Origin: Marinobacter halodurans
Lineage (GTDB): Bacteria > Pseudomonadota > Gammaproteobacteria > Pseudomonadales > Oleiphilaceae
DNA length: 64,000 bases
Direction of reading: 5' to 3'
Assembly: GCF_004327985.1 (NCBI RefSeq)
Contig: NZ_SJDL01000020.1
Span: 1-64,000, forward strand
Part shown: positions 36,447 to 44,079 of the stretch, piece after piece
How positions within the stretch are numbered: position 1 is the first letter of the stretch
Layout of the letters: each line of letters begins with the position of its first letter
Notes under the pieces: generated by a model
What the model saw: the letters and a program-made list of their open reading frames with translations, nothing else
What the model was told of the DNA's origin: nothing
Database searches by the model: none
Translations under genes and position numbers: made by a program

Positions 36447-38621
36447 GTGTCCCAAAACGAGTTTTTCCTGAGCTGTCCCAAAGGCCTGGAGTATCTGCTT
36501 GCCGACGAAATGGCGGGCTTTGGCATGACCGTCGCCCGGCATGCGCCGGCCGGTGTCTGGGGGCAGGGCACGCTGGAAAGCGGCTACCGGGCCTGCCTGT
36601 GGTCGCGTCTGGCGAACCGGGTCATCCTGCATCTGGCCACGGTGGAGGGCCGTTCCGGCGATGCGATGTACGAGGCGCTCAAGGCGATGGCCTGGGAGGA
36701 ACACCTGCATGTTTCCGGGCGCTTCCGGGTGGTGTTCATCGGCCAGAACGAGGCCATCCGCAACACCCAGTACGGCGTCCAGCGGGTCAAGGACGCGATC
36801 GTCGACCGGTTACGCAAACCTTCAGGCGTGCGTCCGGCGGTGGATACGGACGACCCCGACATCACCATTTCGGTCCGGCTGCATCGAGGCGAAGCGCAGG
36901 TCGGCCTGGATCTGAGTGGCGAGAGCCTGCACAAGCGCGGCTATCGCACCGAGAAGGGTATTGCTCCGTTGCGTGAAAACCTGGCGGCAGCGCTGTTGCT
37001 GCGTGCGGGCTGGCCAGACATGGCGCGGACTGGCGGGGATCTGGTCGACCCCATGTGCGGGTCCGGCACACTGCTGATCGAAGGCGCGATGATGGCGTGT
37101 GACATGGCTCCGGGTCTGGCGCGGACCGCTTACGGTTTCAGTCGATGGCCGGGCCACGATGCCCGCCTCTGGGAGACGTTGCGGGCCGAGGCCGACGAAC
37201 GGGCCCAGATCGGTCGTCGCACCAGCCGCAGCCGTTTCCGTGGATACGACGAGAACGCGCGGGTGATCGCCACGGCCTGGCATAACATCCAGCGGGCAGG
37301 CCTGGAAGACCGGATTCATGTTGAGAAACAGGCGCTGGCGGATTTCCAGAACCCGTCGAACGCGTCCACCGGCCTGATCCTCACCAACCCGCCGTACGGT
37401 GAGCGCCTGAGCGAGCGCAAGGCGCTCGGCCCACTGTACGAGACGCTGGGCGAGGTGGTTCGGACCCATGCCCAGGGCTGGGAACTGGGCGTCTTCACCG
37501 GGGCACCGGAGCTTTGCCACGCGTTGGGGCTGCGTAGTCATCGCCAGTACAAGCTGTTCAATGGCCAACTGCCGGCCCAGTTGCTGCTGTTCACCGTCGC
37601 GCCGGAAAACGAGGCCCGCGTTCGGCACCCCGGGGAACCGGGCAAGGTTGAGCCCCGAATCGCCAACCCCGAACGGGCGGAGATGCTGCGTAACCGGTTG
37701 CGCAAGAACCTGAAGCAAATCGGTCAGTGGGCCCGGAAGAACAACATCGAGTGCTACCGCCTGTATGACGCGGATATGCCCGAATACGCCCTGGCGATCG
37801 ATTGCTACGGTGACCAGGTGCACCTGCAGGAGTATGCGCCACCCAAGTCGGTGGATGCCCGTGCCGCGCGGGAACGGCTGGGGGAGGCGTTGGCCGTGGT
37901 TCCGGAGGTCCTGGGTATCGATGCCGACAGGCTGGTCTGCAAGCAGCGCCAGCGTCAGGCAGGCAAGGCCCAGTACGAGAAGCAGTCCGCCAGCGGCCGG
38001 TACTTTACGGTCCACGAGGGCGGCTGTGCACTGCGGGTGAACCTGCAGGACTATCTGGATACGGGACTCTTCCTGGATCACCGCCCGGTGCGGCAGTGGA
38101 TCCAGTCCCAGGCGAAGGGCAAGCGCTTTCTCAACCTGTTCTGCTACACCGGTGCCGCCACGGTACACGCCGGCGTGGGCGGTGCCCGGGAGACCGTCAG
38201 CGTCGATATGTCGAAGACCTATCTGCAGTGGGCCCGTGAGAACCTGCGGCTGAACCACCTGGACGACCGGTATCACCGTCTGGTGCACCAGGACTGCCTG
38301 CAGTGGCTGGAGGCCAAGCCGGGTAAGGGCGAGCGCGACTTCGACCTGATCTTCATGGACCCGCCGACCTTCTCCAATTCGGCGCGTATGGAGGGGGTGC
38401 TCGACGTGCAGCGGGATCATCCCCAACTGATCCGCCAGGCCATGGCGCGTCTGGCTCCCGGAGGCGTGTTGGTGTTCTCCAACAACTTCCGTCGTTTCCG
38501 GCTGGATCCATCGATCAGCGAGGCGTTCGACGTGCGGGATGTAACGCGCCAGACCATCGACCGGGACTTTGCCCGCAACCCCCGGATCCACCAGTGCTGG
38601 GAGATCCGGGCGAAAGCCTGA
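36447..38621 (+). CDS. rlmL: 23S rRNA methyltransferase RlmL/RlmK (m2G2445 and m7G2069)
   Basis: The 724-residue bifunctional enzyme methylates two guanines of 23S rRNA. It has an N-terminal THUMP domain (to about residue 155), an RlmL catalytic domain with the motif TNPPYGERL, and a C-terminal RlmK domain with FLNLFCYTGAATVHAGVGGA and the DPPTFSNSARM motif. The likely start is the GTG at 36447, which is preceded by TTGGAG at a spacing of six; the upstream TTG at 36435 is part of that ribosome-binding site. It converges with the outer-membrane gene, 11 bases apart. Confidence 0.94.
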   Translation: MSQNEFFLSCPKGLEYLLADEMAGFGMTVARHAPAGVWGQGTLESGYRACLWSRLANRVILHLATVEGRSGDAMYEALKAMAWEEHLHVSGRFRVVFIGQNEAIRNTQYGVQRVKDAIVDRLRKPSGVRPAVDTDDPDITISVRLHRGEAQVGLDLSGESLHKRGYRTEKGIAPLRENLAAALLLRAGWPDMARTGGDLVDPMCGSGTLLIEGAMMACDMAPGLARTAYGFSRWPGHDARLWETLRAEADERAQIGRRTSRSRFRGYDENARVIATAWHNIQRAGLEDRIHVEKQALADFQNPSNASTGLILTNPPYGERLSERKALGPLYETLGEVVRTHAQGWELGVFTGAPELCHALGLRSHRQYKLFNGQLPAQLLLFTVAPENEARVRHPGEPGKVEPRIANPERAEMLRNRLRKNLKQIGQWARKNNIECYRLYDADMPEYALAIDCYGDQVHLQEYAPPKSVDARAARERLGEALAVVPEVLGIDADRLVCKQRQRQAGKAQYEKQSASGRYFTVHEGGCALRVNLQDYLDTGLFLDHRPVRQWIQSQAKGKRFLNLFCYTGAATVHAGVGGARETVSVDMSKTYLQWARENLRLNHLDDRYHRLVHQDCLQWLEAKPGKGERDFDLIFMDPPTFSNSARMEGVLDVQRDHPQLIRQAMARLAPGGVLVFSNNFRRFRLDPSISEAFDVRDVTRQTIDRDFARNPRIHQCWEIRAKA

Positions 38622-38632
38622 GCGGGCGGGGC

Positions 38633-39241
38633 TCAGAACTCGTAGCGGACGCCACCGTTGAACTGGTAGCCGCTGGCGGAGCTGTCGGTGTCCTCGAACA
38701 GCCGGCCGCCCTCGAGCGTCAGGTAGGTGTTGTCGACGACTTTCAGGTCGATCCCGGCCAGCCAGCTGAAGGCAAAGGAGCTGCCCGGGAAGTCGTCGTC
38801 CAGCTCCTCGTAGGCGGCTGGGGTCTCGTCGGTGGCCTTGACGTTGGCGTTGCCGTCGATGTGGGAGAAGCCGACCTGGGCATAGGCGTTGGAAAAGTCC
38901 GTCAGCCCATAGTGGATGCCCATGTACCAGCTGGCAAACCAGTCCATGTCCACTTTTAGGTTTTCCGACACCTCGGAGTCGCCAAGACCGGCGCCGGCCC
39001 GGACCTCCACATGGAACAGGTCCGAGATGTTCGAACCCAGCACCAGTGTGCCGGCAGAGAGCCAGCCGCGACTGTCGGGCAGGCCGCCTACCTTACGGTA
39101 CTGCAGGGCCATACCCTGCACGCCAACATAGTCGAGGCCGGCCCGGCTCTTGGGCGGTTCCTGGGCGTGGGCGGGGAGGCTGAAAAGCCCGCCGGCGAGC
39201 AGGAGGGCGAGCAGGGGGCGGCGGGTAGACTGCATCGTCAT
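38633..39241 (-). CDS. Outer-membrane beta-barrel protein (function unknown)
   Basis: The 202-residue protein has a signal peptide (RRPLLALLLAGGLFSLPAHA, cleavage after AHA), alternating beta-strand patterns with many aromatic residues and a terminal Phe (GGVRYEF), as in eight-stranded outer-membrane barrels. It resembles the OmpA-like/porin-like surface proteins common in marine gammaproteobacteria, but I cannot name the family. AGGA precedes the ATG at 39241 by seven bases. It lies just downstream of the exonuclease-like gene on the same strand. Confidence 0.75.
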   Translation of the reverse strand: MTMQSTRRPLLALLLAGGLFSLPAHAQEPPKSRAGLDYVGVQGMALQYRKVGGLPDSRGWLSAGTLVLGSNISDLFHVEVRAGAGLGDSEVSENLKVDMDWFASWYMGIHYGLTDFSNAYAQVGFSHIDGNANVKATDETPAAYEELDDDFPGSSFAFSWLAGIDLKVVDNTYLTLEGGRLFEDTDSSASGYQFNGGVRYEF

Positions 39242-39362
39242 AAGGGAATCCTGGCCTGGAGGTCTGACCGCCGCAGAGCGGTTCTTATTCTCGGTGGGGG
39301 CGGGTGATGCTCCCTAACCCCGGGATTCTGCGTTATGAGACGCAGCCTTGCGTCGACTCAGG

Positions 39363-39866
39363 TCACAAATCGCCGGTATCCGTCCCCTCCGGTATCAGCC
39401 CGCCGTCCCGTGCCAGCATCAGCAGGGCAAAGACGCTGCTCTCCGGCAGTTGCGGCTCCAGGCCGTGGGTGAACAGGAGCTCCCGGCGCCAGTCTTCCAG
39501 GTCCTCGTAGGGCATGTGCTTGATCAGGTGGTCGACCGTCGCCAGTTCGAACGGCACCGGCATCCGCAACGTATCGAACAGCAGGTCGACCAGACCTTCG
39601 TCCGGATCCAGCCCATCCACGAAAATGGTCTGGTCCGCCAGGTCGTCGTTCAGCTCGCGGGCCAGTTCCAGTAGGGGCACACCCTGTTCCTGCAGGTAGT
39701 CGAGGTCCACGTCCAGGCCGTCGGCGTCGTCCGGCAGCCAGGTTTCGTCCGGCTCGATCACCACGGTTTTCATCGCGCCATCGGCCAGCGACCAGGCCAT
39801 GGCGGTGGGAAAGCAGGCGTCGTGTGATTCGACGAATTCGATATCGAGGAACTGGGGCAGGCGCAT
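39363..39866 (-). CDS. Degenerate exonuclease-like (RNase H fold) protein
   Basis: The 167-residue protein begins MRLPQFLDIEFVESHDACFPTAMAWSLADG. This looks like the first strand and D-x-E motif of DEDD 3'-5' exonucleases (a DIE motif followed by a PxxMAWS strand). A second acidic patch is TIFVDGLDPDEGLVDLLFD. The usual final HxAxxDA motif is replaced by LPESSVFALLMLA, so one catalytic acidic residue seems missing. It could be a nuclease-like protein with a lost or altered activity. The fold is my inference. The start at 39866 is chosen because the frame upstream (to 40070) overlaps the divergent apeB. Confidence 0.6.
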   Translation of the reverse strand: MRLPQFLDIEFVESHDACFPTAMAWSLADGAMKTVVIEPDETWLPDDADGLDVDLDYLQEQGVPLLELARELNDDLADQTIFVDGLDPDEGLVDLLFDTLRMPVPFELATVDHLIKHMPYEDLEDWRRELLFTHGLEPQLPESSVFALLMLARDGGLIPEGTDTGDL

Positions 39867-40014
39867 GGCTTCTCGGGGGGCGATGGGTGGTTTGACAAGG
39901 ATACCAGCTTCCCGGCGCCGACGAGAGAGGTGGTAGAAGGCGCAATTTCGACAGATTGGCCGTTCGTGCGATACTGGCCTTCGTTTTTTCGGACAACGGA
40001 TATTTTGGATCAGC

Positions 40015-41310
40015 ATGGACAACGCCGTTTTCAATTCGAAGCTCTTTGATTTCCTCAAACAGTCTCCCACGCCTTATCACGCTGTCCAGCGGATGGCCCG
40101 CCGTCTCGAGGCGGCCGGGTTCGAGCGCCTCGACGAGCAGGCCGCCTGGTCCCTGGCGCCGGGCCAGCGTTATTACGTGACCCGCAACGATTCCACGATC
40201 ATCGCCTTCCAGACGGGGCAGAGCGATCCGGTCACACACGGTATCCGCATGATCGGCGCGCACACGGACAGTCCCTGCCTGCGGGTCAAACCGAATCCGG
40301 AGATCTACAAGAAGGGGTTCTATCAGTTGGGCGTCGAAGTCTATGGCGGCGCGCTGCTCAATCCCTGGTTCGACCGCGACCTGTCGATGGCCGGCCGAGT
40401 GAGTTACGTGGACAGCCACGACCGGCTGCGGGATGCGCTGGTCGACTTCGCCAGGCCGGTGGTGACGATTCCCAGCCTGGCCATCCACCTGGACCGGGAG
40501 GCGAACAACACCCGCACGGTCAATCCGCAAACCGACATTCCGCCCATCCTGATGCAGGCGGACGAAAAGGAGGCGGTGCCGTTCCGTCAACTGCTGGCCG
40601 ACCGGATTCGCGCCGAGGATCCGGAGGCGGATGTGGCGAAAGTGCTCGACTACGAGCTGAGCCTGTACGACACCCAGCCGCCGGCGACCGTGGGGCTGAA
40701 CGACGATTTCATTGCCTCGGCCCGGCTCGACAACCTGCTGAGCTGCTTTATCGGTCTGCAGGCGTTGGTGCAGGCCGATCCCACCCAGCCGGCGCTGCTG
40801 GTCTGCAACGATCACGAGGAAGTCGGCAGCATGTCCGCCGAGGGCGCGCAGGGGCCTTTCCTGTCGTCGGTGCTGGACCGCTGGGTGGGCGCCGCCGACA
40901 GGCCCCGGGTCATCGCCCGGTCAATGATGATTTCAGCGGACAACGCCCACGGGGTGCATCCCAACTACGCCGATCGTCACGACGGCAACCATGGTCCGTT
41001 GCTCAATGCCGGCCCGGTGATCAAGGTCAACAACAACCAGCGCTACGCCACTAACAGTCGCACGGCGGCGTTGTATCGTCATATCAGCGAGTCGCTGGAT
41101 CTGCCGTGCCAGTCTTTCGTGGTACGTACGGATATGGGATGTGGCAGCACCATCGGTCCGCTGACGGCGGGTAACCTGGGGGTGAGGACGCTGGATATCG
41201 GCGTGCCGCAGTTCGCGATGCACTCGATCCGCGAAATGGCCGGTGCCCGGGACGGGTACGTCCTGTACCAGGTCCTGCGCCGTTATCTCGAGTTGGAACA
41301 GATCGATTAG
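40015..41310 (+). CDS. apeB: M18 family aminopeptidase
   Basis: The 431-residue metallopeptidase removes N-terminal residues, usually aspartate or glutamate in this family. Its metal ligands are in [24 protein letters not shown] and [11 protein letters not shown]. The C-terminal part ends with [25 protein letters not shown], typical of M18. The length fits bacterial ApeB. It is cytoplasmic, without a signal peptide, and is transcribed alone, diverging from the exonuclease-like gene. Confidence 0.95.
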   Translation: MDNAVFNSKLFDFLKQSPTPYHAVQRMARRLEAAGFERLDEQAAWSLAPGQRYYVTRNDSTIIAFQTGQSDPVTHGIRMIGAHTDSPCLRVKPNPEIYKKGFYQLGVEVYGGALLNPWFDRDLSMAGRVSYVDSHDRLRDALVDFARPVVTIPSLAIHLDREANNTRTVNPQTDIPPILMQADEKEAVPFRQLLADRIRAEDPEADVAKVLDYELSLYDTQPPATVGLNDDFIASARLDNLLSCFIGLQALVQADPTQPALLVCNDHEEVGSMSAEGAQGPFLSSVLDRWVGAADRPRVIARSMMISADNAHGVHPNYADRHDGNHGPLLNAGPVIKVNNNQRYATNSRTAALYRHISESLDLPCQSFVVRTDMGCGSTIGPLTAGNLGVRTLDIGVPQFAMHSIREMAGARDGYVLYQVLRRYLELEQID

Positions 41311-41405
41311 GTTCAGGCGTCCGTCGGGGCGCCTTAAGGCAGGCTGGCATCCCGGGCGAGGACAGGATTCTCCGAAGGGGTGTCGGCAGGTTAAGCGCCT
41401 GAAAC

Positions 41406-41433
41406 GAAAAAGGCCGCTCGATTGAGCGGCCTT
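41406..41433 (-). terminator. Terminator of tRNA-Asn copy 2
   Basis: GGCCGCTC and GAGCGGCC form an eight-bp stem with a GATT loop (41412-41431). On the minus strand it is followed by T5, so it ends the leftward tRNA transcript. It may partly stop apeB on the other strand, where only two T follow. Confidence 0.88.
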
Positions 41434-41443
41434 CGGAATTCGG

Positions 41444-41519
41444 TGGCTCCCCGAGCTGGGCTCGAACCAGCGACAAACGGATTAACAGTCCGTTGCTCTA
41501 CCAACTGAGCTATCGGGGA
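41444..41519 (-). tRNA. tRNA-Asn (anticodon GTT), copy 2
   Basis: The 76 bases are identical to the tRNA at 26496-26571, including the encoded CCA, with the same cloverleaf and GTT anticodon. The two copies are about 15 kb apart on the same strand and have separate promoters and terminators. Confidence 0.98.
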
Positions 41520-41542
41520 ACAGCTGTGATCAGCAGGCGCGC

Positions 41543-41571
41543 ATATTAAGGAAGTTCCGATGAGGGGTCAA
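41543..41571 (-). promoter_or_regulatory. Sigma-70 promoter of tRNA-Asn copy 2
   Basis: On the minus strand TTGACC, a 17-base spacer and TAATAT sit 23 bases before the tRNA 5' end, the same distance as in copy 1. The promoter covers the candidate ribosome-binding site and first start codon (41560) of the divergent hydrolase. Confidence 0.85.
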
Positions 41572-42624
41572 CCCTTGCCGGAAGAAAAAAGAGGTCTCCA
41601 GAAACAACGCATGTCCGGTCACCAATCCCGCGCCTATCCCTTGCCCTCGGGGCTGGCTTCCAACATTCGCAGTTACCGTCCGCCGCTCTGGCTGCGGAAT
41701 GGCCACTTGCAGTCGGTCTGGCCGACGCTGTTCCGGCGTATTGCGCTGGCGGAGCCCGTGACCCAGCGTATCGACACCCCCGACGGCGACGAACTGCACC
41801 TGGACTGGTATCGCCAGGGAAGTCCGCGTCTGGCCATCCTCTCCCACGGCCTGGAGGGACACAGCCGTCGTCCCTACATGCAGGGCCTGGCCCGCGGCCT
41901 GCTGGCGGACGGCTGGGACGTACTGGCCTGGAATTTCCGCTCCTGTGGCGGGCGCATGAACCGTCTGCCGCGTTTCTACCACAGTGGCGCCACCCAGGAC
42001 CTGCATGCCGTCGTGAGCCATGCGCTGGCGGACAGTGCAGGCTATGGGCATCTGGCCCTGTCCGGTTTTTCCATGGGTGGTAACCTGACCCTGCTTTACC
42101 TGGCCGAACAGGGTGAACGGATCGACAGCCGGATCCGCGGTGCCGTCACCTATTCGGTGCCCTGCGACCTGGCCGGTAGCGCCAGGGTGTTGGCGTTGCC
42201 CAGCCGACGGATCTATATGCAGCGCTTCCTGAAGGACCTGCAGGTCAAGATGGCCGACAAGGCGAGGGATTTCCCGGACCTGATCGATATGACCGGGTTT
42301 GACGATATCCGCAGCTTCCAGCAGTTTGACGATCGCTACACCGCGCCCCTGCATGGCTTTCGCGATGCCGACGACTACTGGGCCCAGGCGTCGTGCCTGC
42401 CGCGCCTGCCGGAGATCCGGGTGCCGTCGCTGATCGTCAATGCGGCGGACGACCCATTCCTGTCCGCCGCCTGTTATCCGGAAAAGCGGGGCCAGTTGGG
42501 CCCCTGGGTCACCCTGGAGGCTCCCCGGTGGGGCGGCCACGTCGGCTTCGTGGAAATCGCCCGGGACGGTTACTACTGGTCGGAGCGCCGGGCGCTCAAT
42601 TTCCTGCGCGGACTACTGGGCTGA
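41560..42624 (+). CDS. Alpha/beta hydrolase, YheT-like
   Basis: This protein of up to 354 residues is a cytoplasmic alpha/beta hydrolase of the YheT/ABHD1-3 group. HGLEGHSRRPYMQGLARGLL forms the oxyanion region, and GFSMGGNLTLLY carries the nucleophile S171. The acid and histidine follow in VNAADDPFLSAA and RWGGHVGFVE. The substrate is unknown; relatives act on esters or lipids. The ATG at 41560 has AAGGAAG at a spacing of five, but this segment overlaps the tRNA-Asn promoter. A start at 41611 (MSGHQSRAYPLPSG) is a serious alternative. Confidence 0.88.
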   Translation: MRGQPLPEEKRGLQKQRMSGHQSRAYPLPSGLASNIRSYRPPLWLRNGHLQSVWPTLFRRIALAEPVTQRIDTPDGDELHLDWYRQGSPRLAILSHGLEGHSRRPYMQGLARGLLADGWDVLAWNFRSCGGRMNRLPRFYHSGATQDLHAVVSHALADSAGYGHLALSGFSMGGNLTLLYLAEQGERIDSRIRGAVTYSVPCDLAGSARVLALPSRRIYMQRFLKDLQVKMADKARDFPDLIDMTGFDDIRSFQQFDDRYTAPLHGFRDADDYWAQASCLPRLPEIRVPSLIVNAADDPFLSAACYPEKRGQLGPWVTLEAPRWGGHVGFVEIARDGYYWSERRALNFLRGLLG

Positions 42625-43239
42625 AGCAGCGTCCAGCAGGGGCTTCAGGTGCGGCCAGACGTTGGCCAGCAACTGCGGCTGGCCTTTTGCGGTAGGGTGA
42701 ATGCCGTCGGCCTGCATGAAGCCGTCACGATCGTAGATGCCATCGAGGAAGAACGGGACCAGTGCTGCGTCCTGCTCCCGGGCAATGTCCGGGTAAATGG
42801 CGGCAAAGACTTCTGTGTAGCGTGGACCATAGTTGGGTGGCATCTGCATGCCGATCAACAGCACGCGGGCGCCGGACTGTTGGGCCAGTGTCGTCATTCG
42901 GGCGATGTTCTGCCGGGTCACCTGGGGTGGAAATCCGCGCAGCCCGTCGTTGCCACCGAGCTCGATGATGACGATCGCCGGGGCCCGGTCGTCGAGCAAC
43001 GCCGGCAGGCGACGCAGCCCGCCGTCGGTGGTCTCGCCACTGATACTGGCATTGACCACCTGCCAGCTGCCGTAACCTTCTTCGCCGAGCTTCTGGCGCA
43101 GCAGGGCCACCCAGGCCTTGTCCGTTTCCACGCCGTAACCGGCACTGAGGCTGTCGCCCAGGATGAGCAGGGTGGACTGCGCGGCGGCCAGACCGGGAAC
43201 CAGGAGAAAAAGGCATAAAGCGATTGATCTCAGGAACAT
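42613..43239 (-). CDS. tesA: Multifunctional acyl-CoA thioesterase/lysophospholipase TesA
   Basis: The 208-residue SGNH hydrolase has a signal peptide (MFLRSIALCLFLLVPGLAAA), the nucleophile S30 in LILGDSLSAGYGV, the GGNDGLRG block and the catalytic DGIHPTAKGQ block. It acts in the periplasm on acyl-CoA or lysophospholipid esters and may show arylesterase activity. It diverges from ybbA-ybbP, an arrangement conserved in gammaproteobacteria including E. coli. An in-frame ATG at 43254 would add five residues. Its last 12 bases overlap the 3' end of the hydrolase gene. Confidence 0.93.
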   Translation of the reverse strand: MFLRSIALCLFLLVPGLAAAQSTLLILGDSLSAGYGVETDKAWVALLRQKLGEEGYGSWQVVNASISGETTDGGLRRLPALLDDRAPAIVIIELGGNDGLRGFPPQVTRQNIARMTTLAQQSGARVLLIGMQMPPNYGPRYTEVFAAIYPDIAREQDAALVPFFLDGIYDRDGFMQADGIHPTAKGQPQLLANVWPHLKPLLDAASAQ

Positions 43240-43368
43240 AACTTCCGTATCCATTGTCAGTAAAAGATGGCGTGCAATAACATCGGCCCTTAGTGGCGTC
43301 TGGCTGCGGCTCCGGATGACGGGAGAGTGGGGCAGCTCAGGATACGGTTTTACCGTCGGGGAGACACT

Positions 43369-44079
43369 GTGGCAACTGGAAGCGACATTCTGAAAGTAAC
43401 GGACCTGACCCATGAGGTGGCCCTGGGATCGGGAACACTGCGTATTCTGCACAACGTCAACCTGAGCATCGGCGCCGGCGAGTCCGTGGCCATCGTTGGG
43501 CGATCTGGCTCGGGCAAGACCACGCTCCTGGGGCTCCTCGCCGGCCTGGATACGCCGACACACGGTCGCATCGAGTTGGACGGCCAGCCCATCAGTCAGA
43601 TGAGCGAAGACGAGCGGGCCAGTCTGCGGGCCCGGCGGGTCGGTTTCGTGTTCCAGTCATTCCAGTTACTGCCGGCGCTGACGGCCCTGGAAAACGTCAT
43701 GCTGCCGCTGGAGCTGGCCGGCCAGACCGATGCGTCGGACCAGGCCACCGAGCTGCTCCGGCGTGTGGGACTGGGCGAGCGGCTCCAGCATACTCCCCGC
43801 CAGCTTTCCGGCGGCGAACAGCAGCGAGTGGCCATTGCCCGGGCGTTCGCCGCACATCCGAAGATCCTGTTCGCCGACGAACCCACCGGCAACCTCGACA
43901 ACAATACCGGTCAGGCGGTGTCCGACCTGCTCATGGCCCTGAACCGGGAGCAGGGCACCACCCTGGTGATGGTTACGCATGATGAGCATCTGGCCGCCCG
44001 CTGCGGGCGCCAGCTGCATATCGAGGCTGGCGAGGTGTCGGAAAACGGTGTGGTGCCAGCGCAGGGAGTGGCGGTCTGA
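43369..44079 (+). CDS. ybbA: ABC transporter ATP-binding protein, YbbA-like
   Basis: The 236-residue ATPase has Walker [10 protein letters not shown], the [15 protein letters not shown] signature, Walker B ILFADEP and the H-loop VTHDEH. It belongs to the LolD/MacB-type group that pairs with FtsX-like permeases. The likely start is the GTG at 43369, with GGGGAG five bases before it; the frame is open to 43327. Its stop overlaps the ybbP start (TGATG). Divergence from tesA matches the E. coli tesA-ybbA-ybbP locus. Confidence 0.93.
   Translation: MATGSDILKVTDLTHEVALGSGTLRILHNVNLSIGAGESVAIVGRSGSGKTTLLGLLAGLDTPTHGRIELDGQPISQMSEDERASLRARRVGFVFQSFQLLPALTALENVMLPLELAGQTDASDQATELLRRVGLGERLQHTPRQLSGGEQQRVAIARAFAAHPKILFADEPTGNLDNNTGQAVSDLLMALNREQGTTLVMVTHDEHLAARCGRQLHIEAGEVSENGVVPAQGVAV

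Noticed and set aside
36822-38591. 589-residue open frame opposite rlmL
   Set aside because: It is antisense to a clear rRNA methyltransferase with conserved motifs and has none of its own.
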